The translations under genes were made by a program, and so were the position numbers. From Curtobacterium sp. MCSS17_008 (GTDB taxonomy: Bacteria > Actinomycetota > Actinomycetes > Actinomycetales > Microbacteriaceae), in NCBI RefSeq assembly GCF_003234185.1, contig NZ_QKSM01000004.1, positions 1-64,000 of the forward strand: 64,000 nucleotides of DNA, written 5' to 3'. The first letter of the stretch is position 1; each line of letters starts with the position of its first letter. Under the pieces are notes generated by a model, which saw only the letters and a program-made list of their open reading frames with translations, was not told the origin of the DNA and made no database searches. This document shows, in pieces, positions 1 through 8,523 of the stretch.

Positions 1-1
1 C

Positions 2-136
2 GAGGCGAACGCTCCCTTCGGCGGGGAGAAGAACTCCGGCCTCGGCAGGTTCCGCGGCGACTGGATCATCGACGAGCTGACCCGGTTGCACTGGGTCTCC
101 GTCCAGCGGACACCGCGGGACTACCCGCTCGTCTGA
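2..136 (+). CDS. aldehyde dehydrogenase, C-terminal fragment (cut by window start)
   Basis: Only the last 44 codons are present; the gene begins before the window. The reading frame starts at base 2 and ends in TGA at 134-136. The translation contains [12 protein letters not shown] followed by [16 protein letters not shown], the typical C-terminal end of NAD(P)-dependent aldehyde dehydrogenases of the benzaldehyde/vanillin dehydrogenase type. The catalytic Cys and cofactor-binding parts lie outside the window, so the substrate cannot be assigned. It converges on the amine oxidase gene and is followed 14 bases later by a strong hairpin. Confidence 0.85.
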   Translation, partial: EANAPFGGEKNSGLGRFRGDWIIDELTRLHWVSVQRTPRDYPLV

Positions 137-150
137 CCGATCGACCTGCT

Positions 151-181
151 GACCCCGGCACCGGAGCCCGGTGCCGGGGTC
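151..181. terminator. bidirectional hairpin terminator between convergent genes
   Basis: A perfect 14-bp stem (151-164 with 168-181) closes a 3-nt loop. It lies between the convergent aldehyde dehydrogenase and amine oxidase genes and overlaps the stop codon of the latter by two bases. There is no T-tract, as is common in high-GC actinobacteria. Confidence 0.75.
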
Positions 182-1280
182 AGAGGGCGAAGCGCGGGTG
201 CGGTGCGCCGCCGGTCGCCAGGTCGGCGACGAGTTCGCCGATGAGCGGCGCGAACTTGAACCCGTGCCCGGAGAACCCGGTCGCCACCGTCAGCGGGCCG
301 CGGCGGTCGATGACGAAGTCCTCGTCCGGGGTGGTGTCGTACAGGCAGCTGATGAACGTCGGACGGGTCGCGTCCACCCCCGGCACGTACCGCGCGACGT
401 ACGCCTGCAGCCGCTCGGCCTCGGCCGTCACCGGCAGGTGGTCGCGGGCGTCCGGATGGACGACCGGTCCGGTGCCGTGGAACCCGACCTTCACGCCCTC
501 GCCCGGCGTGAGCAGTCCGTACACGTCGTCGCCGTCGGCCCAGTGCACGAACGACGGCCAGGCCTGGTCCGGCAGGTGGCTGGGGAAGTGCGCGGGCTGC
601 TCCTGGGTGACGCGCACGGCCGGGAGGCGCGCCCCGCGTTCCACGAGCAGGTCGCCCACCAGCGTGGGCGCCCAGGACCCGACGGCGGCGACGACGCTCG
701 GCGTGCGGACCGCCGTACCGTCGCCGAGCGTCACGGTGACGTCCGCGCCGTGGTCGTCGATCGCCGTGACCCGGGTGTCGAAGCGGAGCTCGGCGAGACC
801 GGTGCGCTCGGCGAGCGTCAGGAAGACCTCGATCGCGTCGGCCGAACGGATGCGTCCCGCGGTCGCGTGTGCGAGGACGTGGCCCTCGAAGGAGATGCCG
901 GGCCAGCGGGCCGCGGCGTCCTGCGGTGTGAGCGTCTCGTGCGGGATGCCCGCGTCCGACAGTGCGGCGGCGATCGCGTCGACGACGTCGGGGCGCCCGT
1001 GGTCCACCGCTCCCGTGCGGTCGAGGAGCGTGGTGCCGGATGCCCTCTCGAGTGCTTCCCAGAGCGTCAGCGCCCGGGTGGTCAGGGCGACGTACTCCGG
1101 GTCGGTGTAGCCCTGCCGGAAGATCCGCGTCGCACCGTGCGACGACCCCTCGTGGTGCCCGCGCCCGTGCTGCTCGACGAGCAGGACGCGTTCGCCGCGG
1201 GCGGTCAGGGCGTGGGCGGTCGCCGCGCCGACGACCCCGCCGCCGACGACCACGTGCGGTGCGGGACGGTTCGGGTGCAC
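180..1280 (-). CDS. FAD-dependent N-methyl amino acid oxidase (MTOX/sarcosine oxidase family)
   Basis: A 366-residue protein that should oxidise a secondary N-methyl amine with O2 to give an aldehyde, the free amine and H2O2. The N-terminal dinucleotide-binding motif VVVGGGVVGAA is at residues 10-20, and the GSSHGATR motif of monomeric sarcosine/N-methyltryptophan oxidases is at 45-52. Cys312, in ISCLYDTTPDE, matches the Cys that binds FAD covalently in this family, and GFSGHGFKFAP (335-345) is the conserved C-terminal flavin loop. Length is normal. The substrate (sarcosine, N-methyltryptophan or another N-methyl amine) is not resolved by sequence. It is monocistronic, facing away from the potassium genes. 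Confidence 0.85.
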   Translation of the reverse strand: MHPNRPAPHVVVGGGVVGAATAHALTARGERVLLVEQHGRGHHEGSSHGATRIFRQGYTDPEYVALTTRALTLWEALERASGTTLLDRTGAVDHGRPDVVDAIAAALSDAGIPHETLTPQDAAARWPGISFEGHVLAHATAGRIRSADAIEVFLTLAERTGLAELRFDTRVTAIDDHGADVTVTLGDGTAVRTPSVVAAVGSWAPTLVGDLLVERGARLPAVRVTQEQPAHFPSHLPDQAWPSFVHWADGDDVYGLLTPGEGVKVGFHGTGPVVHPDARDHLPVTAEAERLQAYVARYVPGVDATRPTFISCLYDTTPDEDFVIDRRGPLTVATGFSGHGFKFAPLIGELVADLATGGAPHPRFAL

Positions 1281-1464
1281 CGCGTCAGGCTACGACACGC
1301 GCCCGGGCCGGCTCGCCGCACGGCCCGCGGGGTGCCCTGGTCGAACGCCGGTGACCGGGCCTCGGCGTCGCCGCAGCCGCCTCGAGGCCGCCGCGGTACG
1401 TCGCGTCCGCCGACCGCCGCTACGATCGGCCCGGGACATCCCGATCACGGCGGAAGGTGCTGAA

Positions 1465-2802
1465 GTGGTGCGGCCCAGCAACGCGCTCACCCGTCCGGGT
1501 CGGCTCATCGCGTCGGCGTTCGCGGCGGCGCTGGCTGCCGGAACGGCGCTGCTGTCGTTGCCGATCGCGACGAGCAGCGGAACCGTGCCGCCGCTCGTGG
1601 ACGCCCTGTTCACCGCGACCAGCGCACTGTGCGTCACCGGCCACGTCGTCGTCGACACCGGGACGTTCTGGTCACCGTTCGGGCAGGTGGTCATCCTGGT
1701 CCTCATCCAGGTCGGTGGGTTCGGGGTGATGTCGCTCGCGACGCTCCTCGGGTTGCTCGTCGCGCGGCGACTCGGGCTCCGGACCCGGCTGACGGCGGTC
1801 AACGAGACGCACAGCGTCGCCCTCGGGGACGTGCGGCGGGTGCTCCGGGGCGTCGGGACGATCACGCTCGTCGTCGAGGCCTCGGTCACGGTCCTGCTGA
1901 CCGCACGCTTCGCGACCGCCTACGGGCACCCTCCCGGCACCGCGCTCTGGGAAGGCGTGTTCCACAGCGTCTCCGCGTTCAACAACGCCGGCTTCGCGCT
2001 CAGGTCGGACAGTCTCGTCGCGTACGCCACCGATCCGTGGGTGTGCCTGCCGATCTGCGCGGCGATCATCATCGGCGGTCTCGGCTTCCCCGTCGTGATG
2101 GAGCTGGTCCGCGGGCGTCGACCCCGGACGTGGACGCTCAACACGGTGACGGTCGTCGTCGGGACGGGCGTCCTGCTGCTCCTCGGCGGCGCGGTCCTCA
2201 CGGCGCTGGAGTGGACCAACCCGGCCACCCTCGGCGCCCTCCGACCCGAGCAACGGCTGCTGGCCGGCTTCACCGCCGGGGTGATGCCGCGGACCGCCGG
2301 GTTCAACAACATCGACATCGGCGCGATGCACCCGGCGAGCTGGCTCGTGACGGACGTGCTGATGTTCATCGGCGCGGGCCCGGCCGGGACCGGCGGCGGT
2401 CTGAAGATCACCACGTTCGCCGTCCTGCTCTTCATCGTCCTCGCCGAGCTCCGCGGCGACGCGGCGGTCAACATGTTCAACAAGCGCCTGCCCCGCTCGA
2501 CGCACCGGGAGGCGCTGACCGTCGCGCTCGTCGCCGTGGCCGTCGTGGTGACCGCGACGTTCGCGATCATGCTGATGACCACGGTCCGGCTCGACCGGGT
2601 CCTGTTCGAGGTCATCTCCGCGTTCTCGACCGTGGGGCTCTCGACCGGGATCACGGCGGACCTGCCGAGGGCGGCGCAGCTGATCCTCGTGGCCCTGATG
2701 TTCATGGGACGGCTCGGTCCCGTCGCCCTCGCCTCGTCCCTGGCGCTCCGCCGCACCTCCCGTCTCTACGAACTCCCGAAGGAGCGTCCGATCATTGGCT
2801 GA
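1465..2802 (+). CDS. ktrB: TrkH/KtrB-type potassium transporter membrane subunit
   Basis: A polytopic membrane protein of 445 residues forming the K+-translocating subunit of a Trk/Ktr system. It shows the repeated pore-loop pattern of the family, for example TATSALCVTGH, SAFNNAGFAL, TAGFNNIDIG and STVGLSTGI, each with the central filter glycine. The start is placed at GTG 1465 because GGAAGG (1452-1457) lies 7 nt upstream. An in-frame ATG at 1351 would add an Arg-rich segment with no membrane character. The stop overlaps the start of the regulatory subunit by 8 bases, so the two are translationally coupled. Confidence 0.92.
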   Translation: MVRPSNALTRPGRLIASAFAAALAAGTALLSLPIATSSGTVPPLVDALFTATSALCVTGHVVVDTGTFWSPFGQVVILVLIQVGGFGVMSLATLLGLLVARRLGLRTRLTAVNETHSVALGDVRRVLRGVGTITLVVEASVTVLLTARFATAYGHPPGTALWEGVFHSVSAFNNAGFALRSDSLVAYATDPWVCLPICAAIIIGGLGFPVVMELVRGRRPRTWTLNTVTVVVGTGVLLLLGGAVLTALEWTNPATLGALRPEQRLLAGFTAGVMPRTAGFNNIDIGAMHPASWLVTDVLMFIGAGPAGTGGGLKITTFAVLLFIVLAELRGDAAVNMFNKRLPRSTHREALTVALVAVAVVVTATFAIMLMTTVRLDRVLFEVISAFSTVGLSTGITADLPRAAQLILVALMFMGRLGPVALASSLALRRTSRLYELPKERPIIG

Positions 2803-3484
2803 CCACCTCTTCTCCAGGACCCGACGGGGCCGTGGCCCCGACACGGTCGCCGTCATCGGCCTCGGCCGGTTCGGCAGCGCACTCGCCACGGAGCTCGTCC
2901 GCTCCGGCACCGAGGTGCTCGGCATCGACACGGACGAGGACATCGTGCAGGCGCACAACGGTGTCCTCACCCACGTGGTCCGGGCCGACTCGACGCGGGA
3001 GGCGGTCCTCGAGCAGCTCGGGATCGCCGACTTCGACCGTGTCGTCATCGCGATCGGGACCGACATCCAGGCCAGCATCCTCACGACGTCGCTGATCAAG
3101 CGGATGGGCGGGCCGACGATCTGGGCGAAGGCGATCAGCGCCCAGCACGGGTTGATCCTCGAGCAGCTCGCGGTCGACCACGTCGTCTTCCCCGAGGCCG
3201 ACATGGGGCGCAGGGCGGCGCACCTGGTCCGCGGATCGATGCTCGACTACGTCGAGTTCGACCAGGACCTCGTCGTCGCGAAGACCATCGTGCCGGAGAG
3301 CATCGTCGGCAAGCGACTCGACGAGGCGGGCGTGCGGCGGCGGTTCGGCGTCACCATCGTGAAGGTGAAGACCGCCGCCGGACGGTGGGAGCCGGCCGGT
3401 GCGGACACGGTGCCGCAGTCGGGGGACACGGTCATCGTGATCGGTCCGAGTGACCGCACCGAGGGCTTCTGCACCCAGTCGTGA
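2795..3484 (+). CDS. ktrA: TrkA/KtrA-type RCK regulatory subunit of potassium uptake
   Basis: A 229-residue cytosolic nucleotide-binding regulator that gates the neighbouring K+ transporter. The N-terminal RCK domain has the Rossmann motif VAVIGLGRFGSALA with the acidic residue at the end of strand 2 (GIDTDEDIV). The C-terminal half (from about residue 140) is a TrkA-C ligand domain. The single-RCK length fits KtrA rather than the double-length E. coli TrkA. Translation starts at TTG 2795 inside the end of the upstream gene; AAGGAG at 2779-2784 is 10 nt away. Confidence 0.92.
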   Translation: MADHLFSRTRRGRGPDTVAVIGLGRFGSALATELVRSGTEVLGIDTDEDIVQAHNGVLTHVVRADSTREAVLEQLGIADFDRVVIAIGTDIQASILTTSLIKRMGGPTIWAKAISAQHGLILEQLAVDHVVFPEADMGRRAAHLVRGSMLDYVEFDQDLVVAKTIVPESIVGKRLDEAGVRRRFGVTIVKVKTAAGRWEPAGADTVPQSGDTVIVIGPSDRTEGFCTQS

Positions 3485-3509
3485 CGGAGCGGGAGCCGGC
3501 GGCCGCGCC

Positions 3510-3534
3510 ACGGCAGCAGCCGCCGTGCTGCCGT
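3510..3534. terminator. hairpin between convergent ktrA and BLUF gene
   Basis: A perfect 9-bp stem (ACGGCAGCA paired with TGCTGCCGT) with a 7-nt loop lies in the 58-bp gap between the two converging genes. Confidence 0.6.
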
Positions 3535-3542
3535 CGCCCTCG

Positions 3543-4592
3543 TCACCGTGCGGCGACCGGGATCTCCCAGTAGGCGGGCTGCTCGTACTGCTCGGACCAG
3601 CCGCGCCGCATGCGGGTCGCCGCGCGGTCGAAGGCGTCGACGACGTCGGTGTCGTTCGTCAGGAGCGACTGCAGGCGGAGCCCGTCGTAGAGCGCGAGCA
3701 GCTGCTGCGCGCCCCGCACCGGGTCCATCGTCGCCGGCTCCCGGCCCGTGCGGACGTCCTCGGCGAGGGCCTGGCGGATCACCTCGCGGAACTCCAGGTA
3801 CGCGGACCGGTAGTAGTCGGCGCCGTCGGCCGAGGGGTCGGTCGCGACGGTCAGGCTCGACGCGACCAGTCGCATGAGCGCCGGTTCCTCGGCGTGCGCC
3901 GCGAGCAGGGCGTGCAGGTACGCGACGGTGCCCTTCTCGGCGGCGAGCGGCTGCAGCGGCAGGGACACCGCCCGCGTCCAGCGCATGACCGTGGCGGAGA
4001 GCAGCGCGTGCGGGGCAGGGAAGAGCTCGGTGATCTGCGCGACGGTCATGCCGCTGCGTTCGGCGACGGCCTCCACCGAGAACCGGGAGACCCCGCCGTC
4101 GTGGATGACGGCGATGGCTCCGTTGATCGCCCGGGTCTTCGGCGCTTCTTCGTCGATGGTCCGCTGCGAGGTCAGGGGGGCGAGCGGGTGCTTGCGGAAC
4201 CACTCGAGCAAGCCCCGGGCACGTGACGCAGCGAAGGCCGGATCGGTTGGACGCCCGGCGGTGAACAGGTCGCTGAACCCCGGGATCTGCTGCATGAGCG
4301 GGTCGAGGGACTGGAACGCCATGGACCAGTCCGGGAACGACCGCTGCTGGATCGTCTCGTCGAGCAGGACGCGCACGTTCGTGTGGCGAGGGTCCATGCG
4401 GACCTGCTCGAACCGGGCGTGGACGACGTCGTCCTCGCCCTCGAGGATCCCGATGCAGTTGTCGCCCTTGTGGGCGAGCATCCCGGTCACGCCGAGTCGC
4501 GTGTTCTTCTCGCGGCCGACGGCGAGGATCTGCGCGAGCTCCGAGTCCGTGATCGGACGGGTCTGCGTGCTGGTGTAGACGAGTGAGCGCAT
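3543..4592 (-). CDS. BLUF-domain protein fused to a TetR-like DNA-binding region; photochemical Gln missing
   Basis: A 349-residue protein. Residues 1-95 form a BLUF (blue-light, FAD-binding) domain: Tyr6 in LVYTS, Asn30 in KNTRLGVTG, and Trp89/Met91 in FPDWSMAF match the flavin-pocket residues. The pocket Gln (AppA Gln63, in FFQWLEG) is replaced by Gly48 in CIGILEG. Residues about 150-205 resemble a TetR N-terminal domain (FSVEAVAERSGMTVAQITELF as helix-turn-helix), and the rest is helical like a TetR ligand/dimer domain. The start is ATG 4592 because AAGGAG lies 7 nt upstream; an earlier ATG at 4619 lacks this. By inference it is a transcription factor that lost, or altered, light sensing. 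Confidence 0.8.
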   Translation of the reverse strand: MRSLVYTSTQTRPITDSELAQILAVGREKNTRLGVTGMLAHKGDNCIGILEGEDDVVHARFEQVRMDPRHTNVRVLLDETIQQRSFPDWSMAFQSLDPLMQQIPGFSDLFTAGRPTDPAFAASRARGLLEWFRKHPLAPLTSQRTIDEEAPKTRAINGAIAVIHDGGVSRFSVEAVAERSGMTVAQITELFPAPHALLSATVMRWTRAVSLPLQPLAAEKGTVAYLHALLAAHAEEPALMRLVASSLTVATDPSADGADYYRSAYLEFREVIRQALAEDVRTGREPATMDPVRGAQQLLALYDGLRLQSLLTNDTDVVDAFDRAATRMRRGWSEQYEQPAYWEIPVAAR

Positions 4593-4783
4593 CTGCTTTC
4601 TCCTTGTTGCGCGGAGCACGGTGCTCCCGGTCGAGTCAAGACGGCTCCGCGCCGACGGGCAAGCCCCACGTTCGGGAACCGGAGCATGCTCTGACCCCGA
4701 CCCCGACCCTGACCCGTTCCTCGGTGAGCGGGGTGTCCTCCAGCGGGTACGTCGCTGCGGCTCGCCGGGACGACGCCGCCGAC

Positions 4784-4828
4784 GACGAGGGCCGGGCCCG
4801 CACCTGTCGTGCGGACCCGGCCCTCGTC
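4784..4828. terminator. 20-bp stem hairpin terminator
   Basis: Arms 4784-4803 and 4809-4828 pair over 20 bp with a single G-U-type mismatch around a 5-nt loop. It is located 26 bp past the stop of the IPT-repeat gene on the minus strand. Confidence 0.75.
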
Positions 4829-4853
4829 GCCGTCGACCGGCGCTCGTCGCTGG

Positions 4854-6791
4854 TCAGGCCTGTCGGCGACGCCGCGACCCGATGACCGCCGTCACGGCGC
4901 CCAGCAGGAGCAGCGCGATCGCCGCCGCGATGCCGGGGCGCGGGTCCGACCCGGTGAAGGCGAGGTTGCCGGACGTCCCGGTGCCGCTGCCGTCACCGAC
5001 GGTGACCGTGGTGCCACCGGTCCCACCGGCGGTGCCGTCGCCGACCACGACGTAGTCGAACGCGAGCGCGTCGCTCGTGCCGCCCGGGGTGCTGACGGTG
5101 ATCGCCGTCGTGCCCTCGTCGCACGCCGGCGTGGTGAACGTCAGCGCGGTGCCGTCCTCCGAGACCGTGACGTCGGCCGGGTCGATGGTGACCCCGCAGA
5201 TCGTGACGGTGATCGCTCCCGGCACGAAGCCGTCGCCGTCCACGGTCACGGTCGTGCCGCCGGTCGTCGGGCCGGAGCCGGGGGTGACGCCGGTGACCGC
5301 GGGGACGGGCAGGTAGGCGTAGGCGTCCTCGGCGACGGTGGTGCCGCCCGGGCCGGTGACGGCCACGTCCGCCGTGCCGACGGTGCCGGCGGGCGTGGTG
5401 ACCGTGACGGAGGTGTCGGTCGGCTCACCGACGATGGTCGCGGGGGCGCCGTCGAAGGTGACCTCGGTGGTGCCGGCCAGGTCGGTGCCGCTGATCACGA
5501 CGGTCTGGCCGCCTGCGGCCGGCCCGGAGGCGGGGGTCACGCCGGTCACGGTCGCCGCGGCGGCCGGCGCCACGTACCGGAACTGCGTCGGGGCGGTGAG
5601 CGTGGTGTCGCCCGGGAACCCGACGGTGACGTCCACGAGGCCGGTGCCGGCCGGTGACGTCACGACGATGCTCGTCCCGTCGTCGGACACGGACTGCACC
5701 TCGGCGAGGGCGTCACCGAAGCGGACCTCGTCGGCGGCCTGCAGGCCCGTGCCGGTGATGGTCACGGTCGTGCCGCCGGCGGTGGGACCCTCGGTGGGCG
5801 AGAGCGCGGTGACCGTCGGGGCGACGTACACGTAGGGCAGGCTGTCCGACGAACCGCCGCTCGTGACGACCACGGTGGTCTCGCCGGCGGTCCCCGCGGG
5901 CGTCACCGCGGTGAGCGACGTGCCGTCGTCCGCGACGGTGACGTCGGTGGCGGGGACGCCGCCGAACGTGACCGTCGTGTCGTCCCCGAAGCCGTCGCCC
6001 GTGATCGTGACGGTCTGGCCGCCGGTGGTGGGGCCGGTGCCGGGGGTGATGTCGGCGACCGTGACCGGCGCCGCGGCGGCGGTCGGGGTCTCGCAGTTCG
6101 CCTGCGCCAGCACCACGGTGGCGACGGCGTCGTCGGCCAGGGTGACGCCGGCGACGGTGCCGTCGAGGGTGACGGTGGCGAGGACCGAGGTCGCGGCGGC
6201 GGTCGTGGCCGTGGTGGTCGTCGTGCGGACCAGGTCGACGGTCAGGGTGACGCCGGCCAGGTCGCCGGTGAGCGCCGTCGAGGTCGAGACCGTGGGCGTG
6301 TCCGCGTCGAGCGTGACGGTCTCACCGAGCACGGTCAGGCCGGTGAGCAGTGCGTCGCTCGTCGGGGTGCCGCCCACCGGGCACGTCGCGGTGGCGGTCG
6401 CGGCGGCGGCGGTCAGCACGTCGAGGCCGAGCAGCTCGATGGATGCACCGGCGATGTCGGCCGACGCGGTCGACCGTGCGGCGTCGCTGCTGGCAGACGT
6501 CGAGACGACGTCCGCACCGATGTCGGCGACCGCTGCCTGCACGAGCGTCGAGGCGTCGCCGTCGAACTCGTCCGTCCCGGAACCGGTGACCGAGACGGCA
6601 CCGGCGGACACGTCGGCGGTGAGCCCGAGGAGGCCGGCGAGGTCGGGCAGCGCAACGTCCGCACTGATCCCGACGGCTGCCGCGTCCCCCGGTGCCGCTG
6701 CTGCGGGGCTCGCGACCACGAGGGCGCCTCCCAGGGCGGTCCCGGCGGCGACGGACATCGCTGCGACCCGCATTGCCGAGCGTCGTTGCAT
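4854..6791 (-). CDS. secreted cell-wall protein with four IPT/TIG repeats and LAFTG sorting signal
   Basis: A 645-residue surface protein. A signal peptide covers about residues 1-33 (hydrophobic run ending ASPAAAA). Residues about 34-240 are a Thr/Ala-rich domain I cannot name. Four IPT/TIG Ig-like repeats follow (roughly 240-570), each starting with a pattern like ITPGTGPTTGGQTVTITG. The C-terminus has LAFTG at 610-614, a hydrophobic segment and RRRRQA, i.e. a sortase signal of the LAxTG type used by class E sortases of high-GC actinobacteria. GGAAGGA just upstream supports the start. It is probably covalently wall-anchored, with an adhesive or matrix role. Confidence 0.8.
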   Translation of the reverse strand: MQRRSAMRVAAMSVAAGTALGGALVVASPAAAAPGDAAAVGISADVALPDLAGLLGLTADVSAGAVSVTGSGTDEFDGDASTLVQAAVADIGADVVSTSASSDAARSTASADIAGASIELLGLDVLTAAAATATATCPVGGTPTSDALLTGLTVLGETVTLDADTPTVSTSTALTGDLAGVTLTVDLVRTTTTTATTAAATSVLATVTLDGTVAGVTLADDAVATVVLAQANCETPTAAAAPVTVADITPGTGPTTGGQTVTITGDGFGDDTTVTFGGVPATDVTVADDGTSLTAVTPAGTAGETTVVVTSGGSSDSLPYVYVAPTVTALSPTEGPTAGGTTVTITGTGLQAADEVRFGDALAEVQSVSDDGTSIVVTSPAGTGLVDVTVGFPGDTTLTAPTQFRYVAPAAAATVTGVTPASGPAAGGQTVVISGTDLAGTTEVTFDGAPATIVGEPTDTSVTVTTPAGTVGTADVAVTGPGGTTVAEDAYAYLPVPAVTGVTPGSGPTTGGTTVTVDGDGFVPGAITVTICGVTIDPADVTVSEDGTALTFTTPACDEGTTAITVSTPGGTSDALAFDYVVVGDGTAGGTGGTTVTVGDGSGTGTSGNLAFTGSDPRPGIAAAIALLLLGAVTAVIGSRRRRQA

Positions 6792-7090
6792 GGCGTTCCT
6801 TCCGTTGAGGGTTCTGTCCCAGCGGAAGGTAGGCCCGCGTCCGGGGGCCGGTCCGACCCTCGTTCGGGGGGATGGACAGGGCCGTCGAAGCTGTAGAATC
6901 CCTCAGTTACGGGCGTTGACGCGCTCCAACCGAATCGGCCACGCCCTGATCGGCAACGATGATCCGCGTTCTGCGGCTTGCGCGCCGAGGACAGTCCGCA
7001 CCCGGATGACGAGCCTCGAGGGCGTCGGCCCGTGCGTGAGCAGTCCCGCTCGGCTGCAGGACCGGCGGCCGGGGCCAGGGGGAGAATCGG
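6792..7090. other. non-coding gap between IPT gene start and tRNA-Gly
   Basis: About 300 bp upstream of the IPT-repeat gene. It should hold that gene's promoter, but I see no clear -35/-10 pair. Open frames here run antisense through the tRNA and look non-coding. Confidence 0.4.
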
Positions 7091-7161
7091 AGCGAGTGAC
7101 GGGAATCGAACCCGCGCTACCAGCTTGGGAAGCTGGAGTTCTACCATTGAACTACACTCGC
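7091..7161 (-). tRNA. tRNA-Gly(CCC)
   Basis: A 71-nt cloverleaf on the minus strand. The acceptor stem is GCGAGTG/CACTCGC with discriminator T. The D-arm contains TAGTTCAATGGTAGA. The anticodon stem CCAGC/GCTGG holds the loop TTCCCAA (anticodon CCC, reading GGG), and the T-arm has GGGTTCGATTCCC. The 3' CCA is not encoded. Confidence 0.95.
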
Positions 7162-7281
7162 GCATCCCGTCGAACGGGACGCAGCAAGCCTAGCGGATTC
7201 TCCGCTGGATGCCAGCCGAACGCGCGCCGCACGGTCCGTGGCGGTGGTGACCCGGACCTCCCGACCGGCGCGGCCCGACCA

Positions 7282-7320
7282 CCGCTGGCGCGTCGCTCGG
7301 GAACCGCTGGCGTCGGCCCA
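7282..7320. repeat. 39-bp dispersed repeat, copy 1
   Basis: This intergenic stretch matches 34871-34909 at 34 of 39 positions in the same orientation. The second copy lies inside a coding sequence (the C-terminal tail of a sugar permease). Confidence 0.5.
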
Positions 7321-7428
7321 CCGTCCGGTGGCCGTGTCTCCCCTGTGAGGTGCCCGGGCTGACGGACAGGTGTCGTGGCCGTGTGTAGCGTCCAGGGGGT
7401 TCCGACGCCCTACCCCGAGGAGGACCGG

Positions 7429-8523
7429 ATGGTCAGGCATCCCCTCATCGACGACGTGGTCGGCCCCGCCATCGTGGTCCGGTCCGCCTCGCCGGTCGTG
7501 TGGCTGACGGACTCGTTCGCCTCACTCCTGCGTCGAGCGTCCGAGTCGGGACGCACGGTCGTGCTCCGCACCGGCCGGGAGGCATCACTCACCCCCGCCC
7601 TGCGGCACGCGCTGGGCGCGCACCAGGCCGCATGGGCCGTGGACGACTTCGACGGCACCCTGCGGGACGGCCGTACGGGCGTCTTGGCGTCGGGCATCGA
7701 GGACTTCGTGCACCGCGGGCCGGAGCTCGTCGGCACGCCCTCACCGGAGCACCCGGTGTCGTCGGACTCGGTCCGGCAGATCAGCATCGACCTGACGCTG
7801 CGGCACCACGCGGACCGCGCGATCGACATCGGCACCGCGATCGAGGCCCTGTGCGACACCGTCGGCATTTGCCCGACGCGCTGGGGCACGAGCGAGCCAC
7901 TGACGGTGCCGTGGGACCGGTGGGTCGTCACCCAGTACGCCAAGCACGAGGCGCCGGCCGTCTCGACGTCGTACGCGGTGGGCGAGGGGTTCTCGGCGAC
8001 GATGACCGCGCACCTGCTCGACGGCGTCGTCGTGGAGACGATGTCCGCCGTGCTGACCATCCCCGAGGACGGTGCCGACCCGGCGCTCGCGTCGCGGCTG
8101 CTGGACGCGGTGCACCGCGTGGCGGACGAGGTCGAGCCGGTGTTCGGCGTGGTCATGCAGCGCCGCGGTGACGCGGACCACCTGGTGCGCGCCGTGTCGC
8201 ACGGTGAACCGGAGCCGCTCGCGGTGGTCATCGGCGCGGAGGCGACGGAGTTCCTGGACCGAGGCGGCGTGTGGCCGCCACCGCGCACCACCACCTCGGT
8301 GTTCGGCGGGGGCGGGCTCGTGGTCCGCTTCGACGACGGGTGGGAGGCGCTCGAGGCGTTCCTCGACCGGATCGACGAGGACCGCTTCCTGCAGCTCGTC
8401 GGTGGTGCCCCGCTCGACCCCGCGCACGACGAGGGCACCCTCGACGGGCACGACCGCGGCGACCGCGCGCACGGGGCCCACGCCGGCTCCGGACGGACGA
8501 CGGGCGGTCAGGGTGCCGCGTGA
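7429..8523 (+). CDS. hypothetical protein, possibly DUF6177-like
   Basis: A 364-residue soluble protein with no signal peptide or membrane segment. I do not recognise catalytic motifs. The Gly-rich stretch SVFGGGGLVVRFDDGWEAL and the hydrophilic His/Gly-rich last 35 residues are its only distinctive parts. The family impression (DUF6177, reported in actinobacteria) is tentative. The start is ATG 7429 with GAGGAGGA 5 nt upstream. Its stop overlaps the next gene, so the two are probably co-translated and act together. Confidence 0.6.
   Translation: MVRHPLIDDVVGPAIVVRSASPVVWLTDSFASLLRRASESGRTVVLRTGREASLTPALRHALGAHQAAWAVDDFDGTLRDGRTGVLASGIEDFVHRGPELVGTPSPEHPVSSDSVRQISIDLTLRHHADRAIDIGTAIEALCDTVGICPTRWGTSEPLTVPWDRWVVTQYAKHEAPAVSTSYAVGEGFSATMTAHLLDGVVVETMSAVLTIPEDGADPALASRLLDAVHRVADEVEPVFGVVMQRRGDADHLVRAVSHGEPEPLAVVIGAEATEFLDRGGVWPPPRTTTSVFGGGGLVVRFDDGWEALEAFLDRIDEDRFLQLVGGAPLDPAHDEGTLDGHDRGDRAHGAHAGSGRTTGGQGAA

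Noticed and set aside
1351-1464. Upstream ATG extension of the TrkH gene
   Set aside because: The extension is Arg-rich with no membrane character, whereas GTG 1465 has a well-spaced GGAAGG.
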